The translations under genes were made by a program, and so were the position numbers. Positions 32,898 to 41,001 of a stretch of 64,000 nucleotides of DNA are shown in pieces. Under the pieces are notes generated by a model that was not told the DNA's origin, did not search any database, and was given only the letters and a program-made list of their open reading frames with translations. Origin of the DNA: JAPLJC01 sp052326585 (lineage in GTDB: Bacteria > Desulfobacterota > Desulfobaccia > Desulfobaccales > 0-14-0-80-60-11); NCBI GenBank assembly GCA_052326585.1, contig JBKQLU010000038.1:1-64000 (forward strand). Direction: 5' to 3'. Position 1 is the first letter of the stretch. The number at the start of each line of letters is the position of its first letter.

Positions 32898-33791
32898 CTA
32901 AGGCAAGATTGTATCGCCAAAGAGGAGATTTATAAAGGCCTTCTTGTAGCTGGTGAGAACCTGGTCCCGGCGCCGCACCAGGGCCAGGCGATCGGCCTTA
33001 AAGTAACCGGGAAGGGGGAGGAAGGCCAGGGGGCGCCCGGGGTAGGGCAGGGCCCGGGCCAGGGTGGCGAAGGAGACCCCCAGGCCCATTTCCACGTAGA
33101 GGGCGCTCAACTCCACGTTGGCCGATTCCATGACGATCCGGGGTGAGAGGCCCAGGGCGTGGAAGCGCTCGTCCAGGACGCGGCGCCAGGGGCAGCCCGG
33201 GTCCCGGGGCGGCAGGATCAGGGGATAGCGGGCGATCTGCCGCAGGCTGAGGCGCTTTCCGGCCGCCAGGGGATGGTTCCGGGGGGTCAGGAGCACGGGG
33301 ACCAGGGACTGCCAGGGCGTGGCGGCCAGTTCCTTGGGCACCAGGGATTCCAGGGCCAGGCCGAAATCGACCTCGCCGTTTTTCACCAGCTCCAGGACCG
33401 CCGCCTGGGAGCGGTCCAGGAGGGTGAGGTCGACCTGGGGAAACCGCCGCCGGTAGGCCAGGACGGCGTCGGGCAGCAGGCGGTACAGGGTGGTGAAGGC
33501 CGCGGCCAGGCGCAGGGACCCCCGCTTGGTCCCCTGGAGCTCGTGGAGCTCTTCTTTAAGGGTTTCGTAGCCGGCCAGCAGGGCCCGGGAAAACTCCAGA
33601 AGCTTTTCGCCGGCAGGGGTGAGGCGCAGGCGGTTGCCCAGGCGCTCCAGGAGGGGGCAGCCGAGCTCCGCTTCCAGGGCCCGGACCTGCTGGCTCAGGG
33701 CGGATTGGCTCCGGAAGGTAGCCGCGGCCGCCTTGGTAAAGCTGCCCAGCCGGGCCACTTGATAGAATCCCAGGAGCTGCTGCCGTTCCAT
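32898..33791 (-). CDS. LysR-type transcriptional regulator (CysB-like)
   Basis: 297 residues. The N-terminal winged helix (LLGFYQVARLGSFTKAAAATFRSQSALSQQVRALE) is followed by a linker and a full co-inducer domain. The binding domain sequence (LLPDAVLAYRRRFPQVDLTLLDRS) resembles the CysB/Cbl subgroup that responds to sulfur compounds, but this is only a subgroup impression. It precedes moeA on the same strand, and the upstream gap to 34197 is strongly A/T-rich and probably holds its autoregulated promoter. Confidence 0.9.
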   Translation of the reverse strand: MERQQLLGFYQVARLGSFTKAAAATFRSQSALSQQVRALEAELGCPLLERLGNRLRLTPAGEKLLEFSRALLAGYETLKEELHELQGTKRGSLRLAAAFTTLYRLLPDAVLAYRRRFPQVDLTLLDRSQAAVLELVKNGEVDFGLALESLVPKELAATPWQSLVPVLLTPRNHPLAAGKRLSLRQIARYPLILPPRDPGCPWRRVLDERFHALGLSPRIVMESANVELSALYVEMGLGVSFATLARALPYPGRPLAFLPLPGYFKADRLALVRRRDQVLTSYKKAFINLLFGDTILP

Positions 33792-34197
33792 AAGTTTTTC
33801 TGATTATAAATATAAATATTATTAATTTTACTTATTTAATCTTTTAGCAGAAATTATGCAGCGGGGCAACCGCCCGTTTCCCGTTCTCCGCCCAGGCATG
33901 AAGTCCTTCGATTTTGAGAGGGTAAGGATAAAAATTTTACCTTTTTTGTTTGTGACTCATTGATGGGAGTGCAGAATAGATTAAATTCCCCCTCACCCTA
34001 ACCCTCTCCCCCAGCGGGGGAGAGGGGATAAGTAAGGGACCCCATTATGCTGGCGTTCATTTCCAGGCCTTGGGCTCTTGCCAAAAACCTAAAACCCCAA
34101 ACTCCCTTTCCGCCTCGGTCAAGAGGCCTTTGCTCCGTTTTTGATTTAGCCTCTTTCGGAAAATGGAAAACCGAAAACCGCTTCTCTGGAGGGTGTC
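33792..34197. other. A/T-rich divergent intergenic region
   Basis: No gene. The first 50 nt next to the LysR start are almost pure A/T and are a likely site for LysR binding and its promoter. At 33986-34027 lies a G-rich repeat copy in C-orientation with a CTCCCCC-AGC-GGGGGAG hairpin. Confidence 0.5.
33986..34027. repeat. G-rich intergenic repeat, third copy
   Basis: CCCCCTCACCCTAACCCTC followed by a CTCCCCC/GGGGGAG hairpin, the reverse orientation of the unit at 4372-4408. Confidence 0.65.
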
Positions 34198-34620
34198 ATG
34201 AAGGAGTCTCTGAAGCCGGGCCTCAGTTTTGAATTCCGTTTCACGGTGCCGGCCAATAAGACCGTGCCCCACCTGTTCCCCGAATCCCCGGAGTTCCAGG
34301 AGATGCCGGAGGTATTGGCCACCGGCTTCATGGTGGGCCTCTTCGAATGGGCCTGCATCCGGGCGGTCAACCCCCACCTGGACTGGCCCCGGGAGCAAAC
34401 GGTGGGGATCAGGGTCGAATTGAGCCACCTGGCCGCCACCCCGCCGGGACTGACGGTGACCGTGCGGGGCCGGCTGGAAAAGGTGGAGGGGCGTAAACTC
34501 ACCTTCTTCCTGGAGGCCGATGACGAAGTGGACCTGATCTCCCAGGGCCATCATGAAAGGTTCGTCATCGACGCGGAGAAATTCAAAGCCAAGGCCAAGG
34601 CCAAGGGGAAGCGGGCTTGA
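34198..34620 (+). CDS. Thioesterase, fluoroacetyl-CoA thioesterase-like (FlK type)
   Basis: 140 residues with a single hot-dog fold. The opening LKPGLSFEFRFTVPANKTVPHLF and the central EVLATGFMVGLFEWACIRAVNPHL, followed by TVGIRVELSHLAATPPG, are typical of the FlK-like thioesterase family, with the conserved Glu (FEWA) and His (SHLA) in place. Members hydrolyse small acyl-CoA thioesters. The C-terminus ends in Lys/Ala repeats. The substrate is unknown. CTGGAGGG lies upstream of the ATG. Confidence 0.78.
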   Translation: MKESLKPGLSFEFRFTVPANKTVPHLFPESPEFQEMPEVLATGFMVGLFEWACIRAVNPHLDWPREQTVGIRVELSHLAATPPGLTVTVRGRLEKVEGRKLTFFLEADDEVDLISQGHHERFVIDAEKFKAKAKAKGKRA

Positions 34621-34743
34621 GCCGGGCCGCGGCCAGGGCTAACCTTTCCCGGGACGGGTCCCGGCTCCGGGCTGGGGCAAGAGCGCCCCAGGGGTGGCGG
34701 GTCTTGGGGTAGCGACCATAGATCTCTCTAAGGCACACCAGAG

Positions 34744-34767
34744 GGGCCGGGGGATCTCCCCCGGCCC
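34744..34767. terminator. Convergent hairpin, candidate terminator
   Basis: GGGCCGGGGG / CCCCCGGCCC with a 4-nt loop, between the convergent thioesterase (+) and nitroreductase (-) genes. A T-run is missing on both sides, so it is a structure-based call. Confidence 0.5.
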
Positions 34768-34843
34768 GCGCAATTTGTCTTCCATTTTCCCGGCAGGGCT
34801 CCCTTCCTCGAGGTTGCCGGGCCGGGCCCCGCAGGAGGCTCTA

Positions 34844-35533
34844 TTACCAGCTGCCGGTGTGCACCCGGGAGGCGTCATAAGGGTGCGGCATCTTCCTCTC
34901 CGCCGGGTAGCCGATGGGGATGATGTTCAGGGGCAGGACCTGTTCCGGGAGATTCAGCAGCTTTTGCACCTTGGCCATCCGGTCCTGGTAGGGATAGATC
35001 GCAGTCCAGACCGCCCCCAGCCCCAGGGAATTGGCCGCGATGAGGATGTTCTCGGCGGCCACCGCCCCATCCAGCATCCAAAACCCCTTCCCCTTATCCT
35101 TCTCTTTGGCCTGATTGCCGCAGACCAGGATGGCCACCGCGGCCTTCTTGAGCTGGAAGCTCTTGGGATTGGGATTGTAACTGTGAATCTCGTCCAGGAT
35201 CTTGCGGTCAGTGATCACGACAAACTCCGTAGACTTCTCATCCATGGCCGACGGCGCGCTCAAGCCGGCTTCCAGCAACAGCTTGATGGTCTCTGCGGGG
35301 ACCGGGTGCGGCGTATAGTCCCTAATACTGCGCCGGGTCAGGATGGCGGTGATGGCATCGAGAGTTCCCGCCGGGACTTTGATTTCCACCGGCGCTCCCT
35401 GTTCCGCGGCGGCGGCCGCCGGCTTTTCCTCTGCCCAACTCCGGTGGGTCGAGAGTCCCGTCTGGCACATGAGGGCCAGGAGGCCTAGACCGATGACCCC
35501 GATGCCTGGAAGTAACCATTTGCGAATTTTCAT
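34844..35533 (-). CDS. Exported nitroreductase-family flavoprotein
   Basis: 229 residues. The first 34 (MKIRKWLLPGIGVIGLGLLALMC...) form a signal or anchor sequence; the Cys is not in a standard lipobox. The nitroreductase fold follows: AILTRRSIRDYTPHPVP with the FMN-binding Arg pair near residue 67, LLEAGLSAPSAM, and the C-terminal LNIIPIGYPAERK. These enzymes use FMN and NAD(P)H, which is not available outside the cytoplasm, so an exported form is unusual and may face the periplasm with another electron donor or remain membrane-tethered. Stands alone. Confidence 0.82.
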   Translation of the reverse strand: MKIRKWLLPGIGVIGLGLLALMCQTGLSTHRSWAEEKPAAAAAEQGAPVEIKVPAGTLDAITAILTRRSIRDYTPHPVPAETIKLLLEAGLSAPSAMDEKSTEFVVITDRKILDEIHSYNPNPKSFQLKKAAVAILVCGNQAKEKDKGKGFWMLDGAVAAENILIAANSLGLGAVWTAIYPYQDRMAKVQKLLNLPEQVLPLNIIPIGYPAERKMPHPYDASRVHTGSW

Positions 35534-35919
35534 CCCATGTCCTCCTTTGATCCTGCCTTGACCCTAATCATCAGAAATCAGGCGGCTGCCGAAAAATGGT
35601 TATGGGGACCGGTTGGTAAGGGTACGGCATCCCCGCCGGGTGACCTTCCTGGAGCACCTCCTCAACTAGAACATCTTAGCATAAATTGCGCCCTAAAATA
35701 ATTTTTTCCGGGATGGTGGCTGCCAACCCCCCTCAGAGGCCGGGCGCCTCCTGGCAGTGGAGCTTAAGGGCCCGGATCGGGACTTGGCGGTGGCGGCTGC
35801 CGCCTGATCCCGGCTCCAGTCCTGATGACCGGCGGACCGGCCTTGAAAACATCGGGCCGACTGCCTATTCTATTTTCCAGTTTGGCTAAAATTATTAAGG
35901 AACCTAAGGAGGGGGAACC
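35534..35919. other. Divergent intergenic region
   Basis: No gene between the divergent nitroreductase and flavoprotein genes. It contains the candidate promoter at 35843-35871. Confidence 0.5.
35843..35871 (+). promoter_or_regulatory. Candidate promoter of the iron-sulfur flavoprotein gene
   Basis: TTGAAA (35843-35848), 17-nt spacer, TATTCT (35866-35871), about 50 nt upstream of the gene start at 35920. Confidence 0.45.
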
Positions 35920-36483
35920 ATGAAAATCGTGGCCGTGCTGGGAAGTCCCCGCCCCCAGGGAAATAGCGCCGGTCTGGCCCGGCAATTTCTGGACGCGGCC
36001 CGGGAGCGGGGCGCCGCGGTCCAGGAATATCAGCTCAATAACATGACTTATCAGGGCTGCCAGGGTTGCCTGGCCTGCAAAACCGGCAGCGACATCTGCG
36101 TCCTGGAGGATGAGGCTACCCCGGTCCTGGCGGCGATCAAAGCGGCCGATCTCCTGGTGCTGGCCTCACCGGTCTATTACGGCGATCTCATCGGCCAGAT
36201 CAAATGCTTCTTCGACCGCACCTATTCCTTCTTCAACCCGGACCTCAGCAGCCGGGTGCCATCAGGCAAAAAGGCGGTGCTCATCCTGGCGCAGGCCAAC
36301 CCGGACCCGGACCGGTTCGCCGACATCTACCCCCGCTACATGCACTGGCTGAAGCTCTACGGCTTCCACTCGGTCTATCTGCTGCGCGCCGTTGGGGTCA
36401 AGGATATGGGCGACATCGACGGCCAGCCGGACCTCCTGGCCCAGGCTGCCGCCCTGGCCCGGGAGCTGGTGATACCGGCTTAA
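35920..36483 (+). CDS. Iron-sulfur flavoprotein / NADPH-dependent FMN reductase family
   Basis: 187 residues with a flavodoxin-like fold. VAVLGSPRPQGNSAGLARQFL at the N-terminus is the FMN phosphate loop (quoted from residue 3), and residues 43-60 hold CQGCLACKTGSDIC, a compact Cys cluster as in archaeal-type iron-sulfur flavoproteins. ASPVYYGDLIGQIKCFFDR is the second flavin loop. It probably carries electrons between donors in the cytoplasm. AAGGAGGGGG precedes the ATG. A second related flavoprotein gene lies 113 nt downstream on the opposite strand. Confidence 0.85.
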   Translation: MKIVAVLGSPRPQGNSAGLARQFLDAARERGAAVQEYQLNNMTYQGCQGCLACKTGSDICVLEDEATPVLAAIKAADLLVLASPVYYGDLIGQIKCFFDRTYSFFNPDLSSRVPSGKKAVLILAQANPDPDRFADIYPRYMHWLKLYGFHSVYLLRAVGVKDMGDIDGQPDLLAQAAALARELVIPA

Positions 36484-36489
36484 ATGCAA

Positions 36490-36518
36490 AAGCCCGCCTC
36501 CATGAAGGAGGCGGGCTT
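36490..36518 (+). terminator. Hairpin terminator after the iron-sulfur flavoprotein gene
   Basis: Perfect 12-bp stem AAGCCCGCCTCC / GGAGGCGGGCTT with a 5-nt loop, starting 6 nt after the stop codon. The T-run on the + strand is short. On the minus strand the stem is followed by TTTGCATTT, so it may act in both directions between the convergent genes. Confidence 0.75.
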
Positions 36519-36596
36519 GCTGGCAAAGAAATTAATGCCTATATATCGGACAAGCTGCCCCCGGTGCGCCTTTGCCGTGATTAAACGGTAAGAGTC

Positions 36597-37241
36597 CTAT
36601 CCTGAGAGGGCTTGGGTCAGGTCCCGGGATAACTGCTCACAGGCGGCCACTATCTCGGGGTGGTCTTCAAAGCGCTGGAACATTTCCGGGGTAATTTCGG
36701 TAAATTTTTCGAATTCCTCGGGAGTCATCAGATACCTGGCTGGAGCGCCATAACGGCAGGTGGTGCCATGGCCGCAACTGAAGCAAGGCGGGGTGCCGCT
36801 GTTAAAAAAGACCGACCCCGCTATCCGGTAGTTAAAGTAATTTTCCAGATGAAAGGCGACCTCCTGGACTGAGCGTTCGGCGCCGTTGGTCCCGACACTG
36901 ACGATCGCGGCAATTTTGTCCTGGGTCAGCATTTTTACGTGGCGCAAAGGGAACAGGCGCTCGAGAAACGTATGGGTAAAGGCGTTGGCCTTGGCGAAAT
37001 AGACGACCGGTCCCACGATCAGGGCCTCAGCCGACAAGATCTTGTCATAGAGGGGAGCCATATCATCCGGCTGGATGCAGCGATTAGTGTCGGCACATTT
37101 CAGGCAGCCCAGGCAAGGGTTGATGGTCAGCTTGGCCAGATGGATAATTTCGTAATCCTTACCGGTATCTCGCGCAACTTTTTCCAACAGGCGCTGCAGA
37201 TTGCCATGAGGCTTGGGGCTGCCATTGATTACCAAAAGCAT
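36597..37241 (-). CDS. Flavodoxin-family NAD(P)H reductase with Cys clusters
   Basis: 214 residues from ATG 37241 (MLLVINGSPKPHGNLQRLLEKV), selected because GGAGG lies upstream and the phosphate loop GSPKPHGN must be near the N-terminus. CLGCLKCADTNRC near residues 50-62 and CFSCGHGTTC near 145 are further Cys groups; the second is specific to a subgroup. The FMN loop GPVVYFAKANAFTHTFLER is present. Convergent with the preceding flavoprotein. Electron-transfer role; partner unknown. Confidence 0.82.
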   Translation of the reverse strand: MLLVINGSPKPHGNLQRLLEKVARDTGKDYEIIHLAKLTINPCLGCLKCADTNRCIQPDDMAPLYDKILSAEALIVGPVVYFAKANAFTHTFLERLFPLRHVKMLTQDKIAAIVSVGTNGAERSVQEVAFHLENYFNYRIAGSVFFNSGTPPCFSCGHGTTCRYGAPARYLMTPEEFEKFTEITPEMFQRFEDHPEIVAACEQLSRDLTQALSG

Positions 37242-37414
37242 CTTCTGGTACCTCCACGGAATTATTATAGCAATGTTTTGCAAGCGCTTCCAGGGCGGCG
37301 CCGGGAAGCAGCCCGCGCCGCGCTGGGGACCCGCCGGCCGCAACCGGGCGCGGCGAGCGCCACCGGATATTTCCGGCAGGGAAATCTAATTCAGGGCCGC
37401 CGACCCATTTTTGG

Positions 37415-37443
37415 TTGACAAGGCTTAGTATACAATATACAAA
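37415..37443 (+). promoter_or_regulatory. Promoter of the 37.5-56.8 kb gene run
   Basis: Perfect TTGACA (37415-37420), 17-nt spacer, TACAAA (37438-37443), about 72 nt before the ATG of the binding-protein gene. TATACA at 37436 is an alternative -10 box with a short spacer. It is the only good promoter seen at the head of the sixteen-gene run. Confidence 0.6.
37426..37440 (+). promoter_or_regulatory. Candidate FCD-GntR operator
   Basis: TAGTATACAA (37426-37435) matches 9 of 10 bases of the FCD-family operator TTGTATACAA, and the sequence continues as an overlapping GTATA-CAA-TATAC dyad (37428-37440). It lies between the -35 and -10 boxes, so binding would block transcription. A GntR regulator of the FCD class is encoded in the same run (42551-43279), making it the natural ligand-responsive repressor. 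Confidence 0.6.
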
Positions 37444-37514
37444 ATTCCAAGAGAAGGGCCGCCTTTTTGATAAAATTGAACTCCGGAAAAACTATTTCCG
37501 GGAAAGGAGACGCC

Positions 37515-38846
37515 ATGGACAACCAAAAGGGTGACGGAGACGGACTCAAGGAAATCTTGGGAACCCAATTCACCAGAAGGCAGATCTTGTCAGGAGCCCT
37601 CAAGGCTGCTGCCTTAGTTGCTGTTGGTCCATATTTTTTGCGCTCTGGGCTGGCGGCCAATGAGGAGATCCGCATCGGCACCATCTTCCCTTTGACGGGG
37701 AACATGGCCTTTGGCGGCAACGAGGGCCTTACCGGGACGGAGATTGCCCGGCAAATTATCAATGAACAAGGCGGTATCGACGGCCGGAAAATCGTCTTCG
37801 TAAGCGCCGATGCCCCTGACCAGACCGCGGCTACCAACGAAATGAACCGGCTCATCTCCGGTGAAGGCGTGAAACTGGTGATCGGGAGTTTCTCGTCGGC
37901 CATCGCCTTCACGGCCAGCGCGGTTGCCGAACGGAACCGCATTATCTTCTGGGAAAACCATGGGGTGGCGAATGATATTACCCGCCGCGGCTTTAAGTAC
38001 ATATTTAAGACCGGGGTTAATGCCACCGGGACCGGCGGCGGCGCCTCGACCTTTGCCGACAAGTACCTGGCGCCCAAGTTTGGGATAGAGCCCAAGGCGC
38101 TCAAGGTTGGTATTGCCTGGGAGGATGGGACTTACGGGTCATCGGTGGGTAAGGGAATTATCAGTTTCGCCGAAAAATATGGCTTCAACATTGTGGCCAA
38201 TGAAGGATACAGCGCCAAATCCACCGACCTGTCCCCGGTGATCTTGAAGCTGAAGGCAAACAGTCCCGATGTTATCCTGGTTGCCGGGATTGGCAGCGAT
38301 GCCGTCTTATTCTGGAAACAGGCCCACGATCTGGATCTGAACGTCAAGGCGGTTGTGGCGACTTCCGGAGGCTGGGGGGTTCCCAATTTTGCCCAGAATT
38401 TAGGCCCCATTGCCAATGGGGTGTTCAGCTCGGACTTCCCGACCGATGTGAATCCCCAGGCGCTCAGCGAATCGGCCCGGGTATTGCAGAAAGAATTCAT
38501 CAGCCGCTACCAAAAGTTAAAGGGAACCACTCCCACCGGCAATGGCTACCTGGCTTTCGCAGGGACCATGGTGCTCTTCCAATACGTCCTTCCCAAGGCG
38601 CCGTCCTTGGACCCGGACAAGGTGCGGGAAGTGGCGCTCTCCCTGGATCTACCCGACGGGACCATGGCCAACGGCTGTGGCGTCAAGTTCATACCGTTCG
38701 ATCAGCCGGATGGCGGGTTAAACTCCCGGGCTTTTTCCGTGGTTCTGCAATGGCAGGACGGCAAAACTCAGGTAGTGTGGCCCGAGAAATACGCCAACAA
38801 AGAACCGATCCTGGTGCCCTTGCCCCCCTGGTCAGCCCGGACCTGA
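37515..38846 (+). CDS. ABC transporter substrate-binding protein, branched-chain amino-acid type, Tat-exported
   Basis: 443 residues from ATG 37515 with AAAGGAG upstream. The N-terminal twin-arginine motif TRRQILSGALKAAALVAVG indicates Tat export, unusual for LivK-type proteins, which normally use Sec. The mature part IRIGTIFPLTGNMAFGGNEGLTGTEIA and VFVSADAPDQTAATNEMNRLIS is a type I periplasmic-binding fold of the LivJ/LivK family. Such proteins bind amino acids, amides, aromatic acids or betaines. It heads a run with matching permeases and ATPases. Confidence 0.88.
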   Translation: MDNQKGDGDGLKEILGTQFTRRQILSGALKAAALVAVGPYFLRSGLAANEEIRIGTIFPLTGNMAFGGNEGLTGTEIARQIINEQGGIDGRKIVFVSADAPDQTAATNEMNRLISGEGVKLVIGSFSSAIAFTASAVAERNRIIFWENHGVANDITRRGFKYIFKTGVNATGTGGGASTFADKYLAPKFGIEPKALKVGIAWEDGTYGSSVGKGIISFAEKYGFNIVANEGYSAKSTDLSPVILKLKANSPDVILVAGIGSDAVLFWKQAHDLDLNVKAVVATSGGWGVPNFAQNLGPIANGVFSSDFPTDVNPQALSESARVLQKEFISRYQKLKGTTPTGNGYLAFAGTMVLFQYVLPKAPSLDPDKVREVALSLDLPDGTMANGCGVKFIPFDQPDGGLNSRAFSVVLQWQDGKTQVVWPEKYANKEPILVPLPPWSART

Positions 38847-39056
38847 CCCGGTGCGCCGGATGATAAATCTCCCTGGACCCCCGAGCCTGGCGTATCAGGT
38901 TTTGGAGGTCCAGGGCGAAGCGAAATAGGGTGCGGCCGCTAAGATACGGGGGCGCTTAAAGGTTGCCGCCGCGGCCGCGGGGAGGGGCCTCTCCTTAGCC
39001 GGGTCCCGCGGCAGGCAGCATTGCCGGTGACGAGAGGACCTGCACCTGGAGGCGTT

Positions 39057-39947
39057 TTGAATAAGATTATCCTTATTCAACTTGTAGTTTCCGGCCTGCT
39101 GATGGGCGGCGTCTACGCCCTGATCTCCATTGGGCTGACCCTGATCTTCGGGGTGATGCGCATCGTCAATTTTGCCCATGGCGAGTTTCTCATGATCGCC
39201 ATGTTCGCCTGCTTTTGGATAGTAAAGCTGACTGGACTCTCCCCCTATGAGGCGGCTCCGTTGGTGGTTCTCCTGCTCTTTCTGTTCGGGGCGCTCACCT
39301 ACATCTTCATCATCCGCCGTACCATCGGCTCGCCCATGGTAGTGCAGATATTTGCCACGGTCGGGCTTGGTCTCTTTATGCAGAATACCGCGCTGGCGCT
39401 GTGGTCAGGCGATTATCGGACGATTCAATCGCCGGCAGCCAACGCCGTCCTTAAGTTTTCCGGGGTCCAGGTCAGCTTCGCGCTTCTCGTCGCCTTCCTG
39501 GTGGCCATTACCATAACCGTGGTGCTCTTCGGTTTTATGGCCTGGACCTATTCCGGCCGGGCCATAAGGGCAACCGTGCAGGACCGCACCGCCGCCCAGC
39601 TTATGGGGATCAATATCGACAAAGTCTTCTTGCTGACGTTTGCTCTCGGGTCCGCACTGGTTGGTATCGCCGGGGCCCTGCTGGCTCCCAGCTACCCTAT
39701 CTTTCCCTCGGTGGGCACCAATTTCGGGCTGGCGTCCTTCGTGGTGGTAGTGTTGGGCGGCATGGGCAGTATGACCGGGGCCCTTTTCGGGGGGCTGCTG
39801 ATTGGCCTGGCACAAACCCTCAGTGGTTTCTTTATCGACCCTGGTCTGGAAACAGCCGTCTACTTCGCATTCTTCATCTTGGTTCTGGTATTCCGGCCGA
39901 CCGGGCTCTTTGGTCAACGCGGCGCGGAGGAGATGGGTCTCAAATGA
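39057..39947 (+). CDS. livH: Branched-chain-type ABC permease (LivH family)
   Basis: 296 residues from TTG 39057 with GGAGG just upstream; an earlier ORF start at 39021 has no ribosome-binding site. About eight hydrophobic helices; LIFGVMRIVNFAHGEFLMIAMF near residue 30 and SYPIFPSVGTNFGLASFVVVVLGG near 215 are hallmark LivH stretches. It forms the membrane channel with the LivM-type permease. Its stop overlaps the LivM start by ATGA. Confidence 0.9.
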   Translation: MNKIILIQLVVSGLLMGGVYALISIGLTLIFGVMRIVNFAHGEFLMIAMFACFWIVKLTGLSPYEAAPLVVLLLFLFGALTYIFIIRRTIGSPMVVQIFATVGLGLFMQNTALALWSGDYRTIQSPAANAVLKFSGVQVSFALLVAFLVAITITVVLFGFMAWTYSGRAIRATVQDRTAAQLMGINIDKVFLLTFALGSALVGIAGALLAPSYPIFPSVGTNFGLASFVVVVLGGMGSMTGALFGGLLIGLAQTLSGFFIDPGLETAVYFAFFILVLVFRPTGLFGQRGAEEMGLK

Positions 39948-40987
39948 GCCAGGGGCTGCCAGAAAAACCTCTCGCGGCAGGCGGCCGGGGCTGGGCTTCC
40001 CCAGCCGGCGATCTTCTGCGCCGCTATCGCGGCCTCCTTGCCATAGGAGGACTGGTGTTGCTGCCTCTTGTGGTGCGACAGCCCTACTATAGAGAGATAA
40101 TCGGGCTCATTTTTCTTTGGAGCGCCATGGCTGGGGCCTGGAATATCGTCGGCGGCTATGCCGGCAAGTTTTCTTTGGGACATGCGGCCTTTTTTGGAGT
40201 GGGGGCCTACACTTCGGCGCTGCTCTACACCCGTTTGGGCATATCTCCCTGGATCGGCATATTTGCCGGCATGGCCCTCTCCGTCCTCCTGGCCCTCTTC
40301 ATCGGCATGGTGACACTGCGCCTCAAGGGCAAGTTTTTTGCGTTATGCACCATCGCTTTTGGCCAGTTAATGGAGATCATGGCGGTATATCTGCGCAGTG
40401 TCACGGGTGGCTCCGAGGGGCTTTTGATACCGTTTAAACCCGGCATCCTGACGCTCACTTTCTCCAGCAAGCTGGCCTGGGTCTATATCTTTGGCGGACT
40501 GATGCTCACGGTTTACGGCATTTCCCGTTGGCTGGAGCGGAGCGCCCTGGGTTACAAATTGATTGCCCTTCGAGAAGATGAAGATGCCGCCGAAGCTCTG
40601 GGGGTGAATACCTTGTGGGCCAAGCTCGCCTCCATCTCCTTGAGCGCGGCTTTGACTTCCCTGGGCGGGTCTCTTTTTGCGCAATATTTCGCCTGGCTGG
40701 AACCCGGTTTCTGTCTGTCGCTGGACCTCTCCATTCAATTCGCGCTCTTTGCCATCATCGGGGGCATGGGCACTGCCATCGGCCCCATACTGGGCGCCTC
40801 GCTCATGACCCCCCTGCAGATTTTCCTGCGGTCCGCCTTCGGGGGCGCCGCGGCCAGCGGGGTCAGCATGGCAATCTATGGACTGCTGTTGGTCCTGGTG
40901 GTGTTATTCATTCCCAAGGGCATCGTGGTGGAGGTAGGCGACCGTCTGCGCCGGCGGTCGGCCCGGCGCCGTTCTCTACCGGCATAA
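39944..40987 (+). CDS. livM: Branched-chain-type ABC permease (LivM family)
   Basis: 347 residues. LIFLWSAMAGAWNIVGGYAGKFSLGHAAFFGVGAYTSALL (quoted as AWNIVGGYAGKFSLGHAAFF) is the LivM signature near residue 60, and the EAA-like loop ALREDEDAAEALGVNTLWAKL near 205 contacts the ATPases. Overlaps livH by four bases. The C-terminus is Arg-rich. Confidence 0.92.
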   Translation: MSQGLPEKPLAAGGRGWASPAGDLLRRYRGLLAIGGLVLLPLVVRQPYYREIIGLIFLWSAMAGAWNIVGGYAGKFSLGHAAFFGVGAYTSALLYTRLGISPWIGIFAGMALSVLLALFIGMVTLRLKGKFFALCTIAFGQLMEIMAVYLRSVTGGSEGLLIPFKPGILTLTFSSKLAWVYIFGGLMLTVYGISRWLERSALGYKLIALREDEDAAEALGVNTLWAKLASISLSAALTSLGGSLFAQYFAWLEPGFCLSLDLSIQFALFAIIGGMGTAIGPILGASLMTPLQIFLRSAFGGAAASGVSMAIYGLLLVLVVLFIPKGIVVEVGDRLRRRSARRRSLPA

Positions 40988-41001
40988 CCGAGGTTGGTCC
41001 C

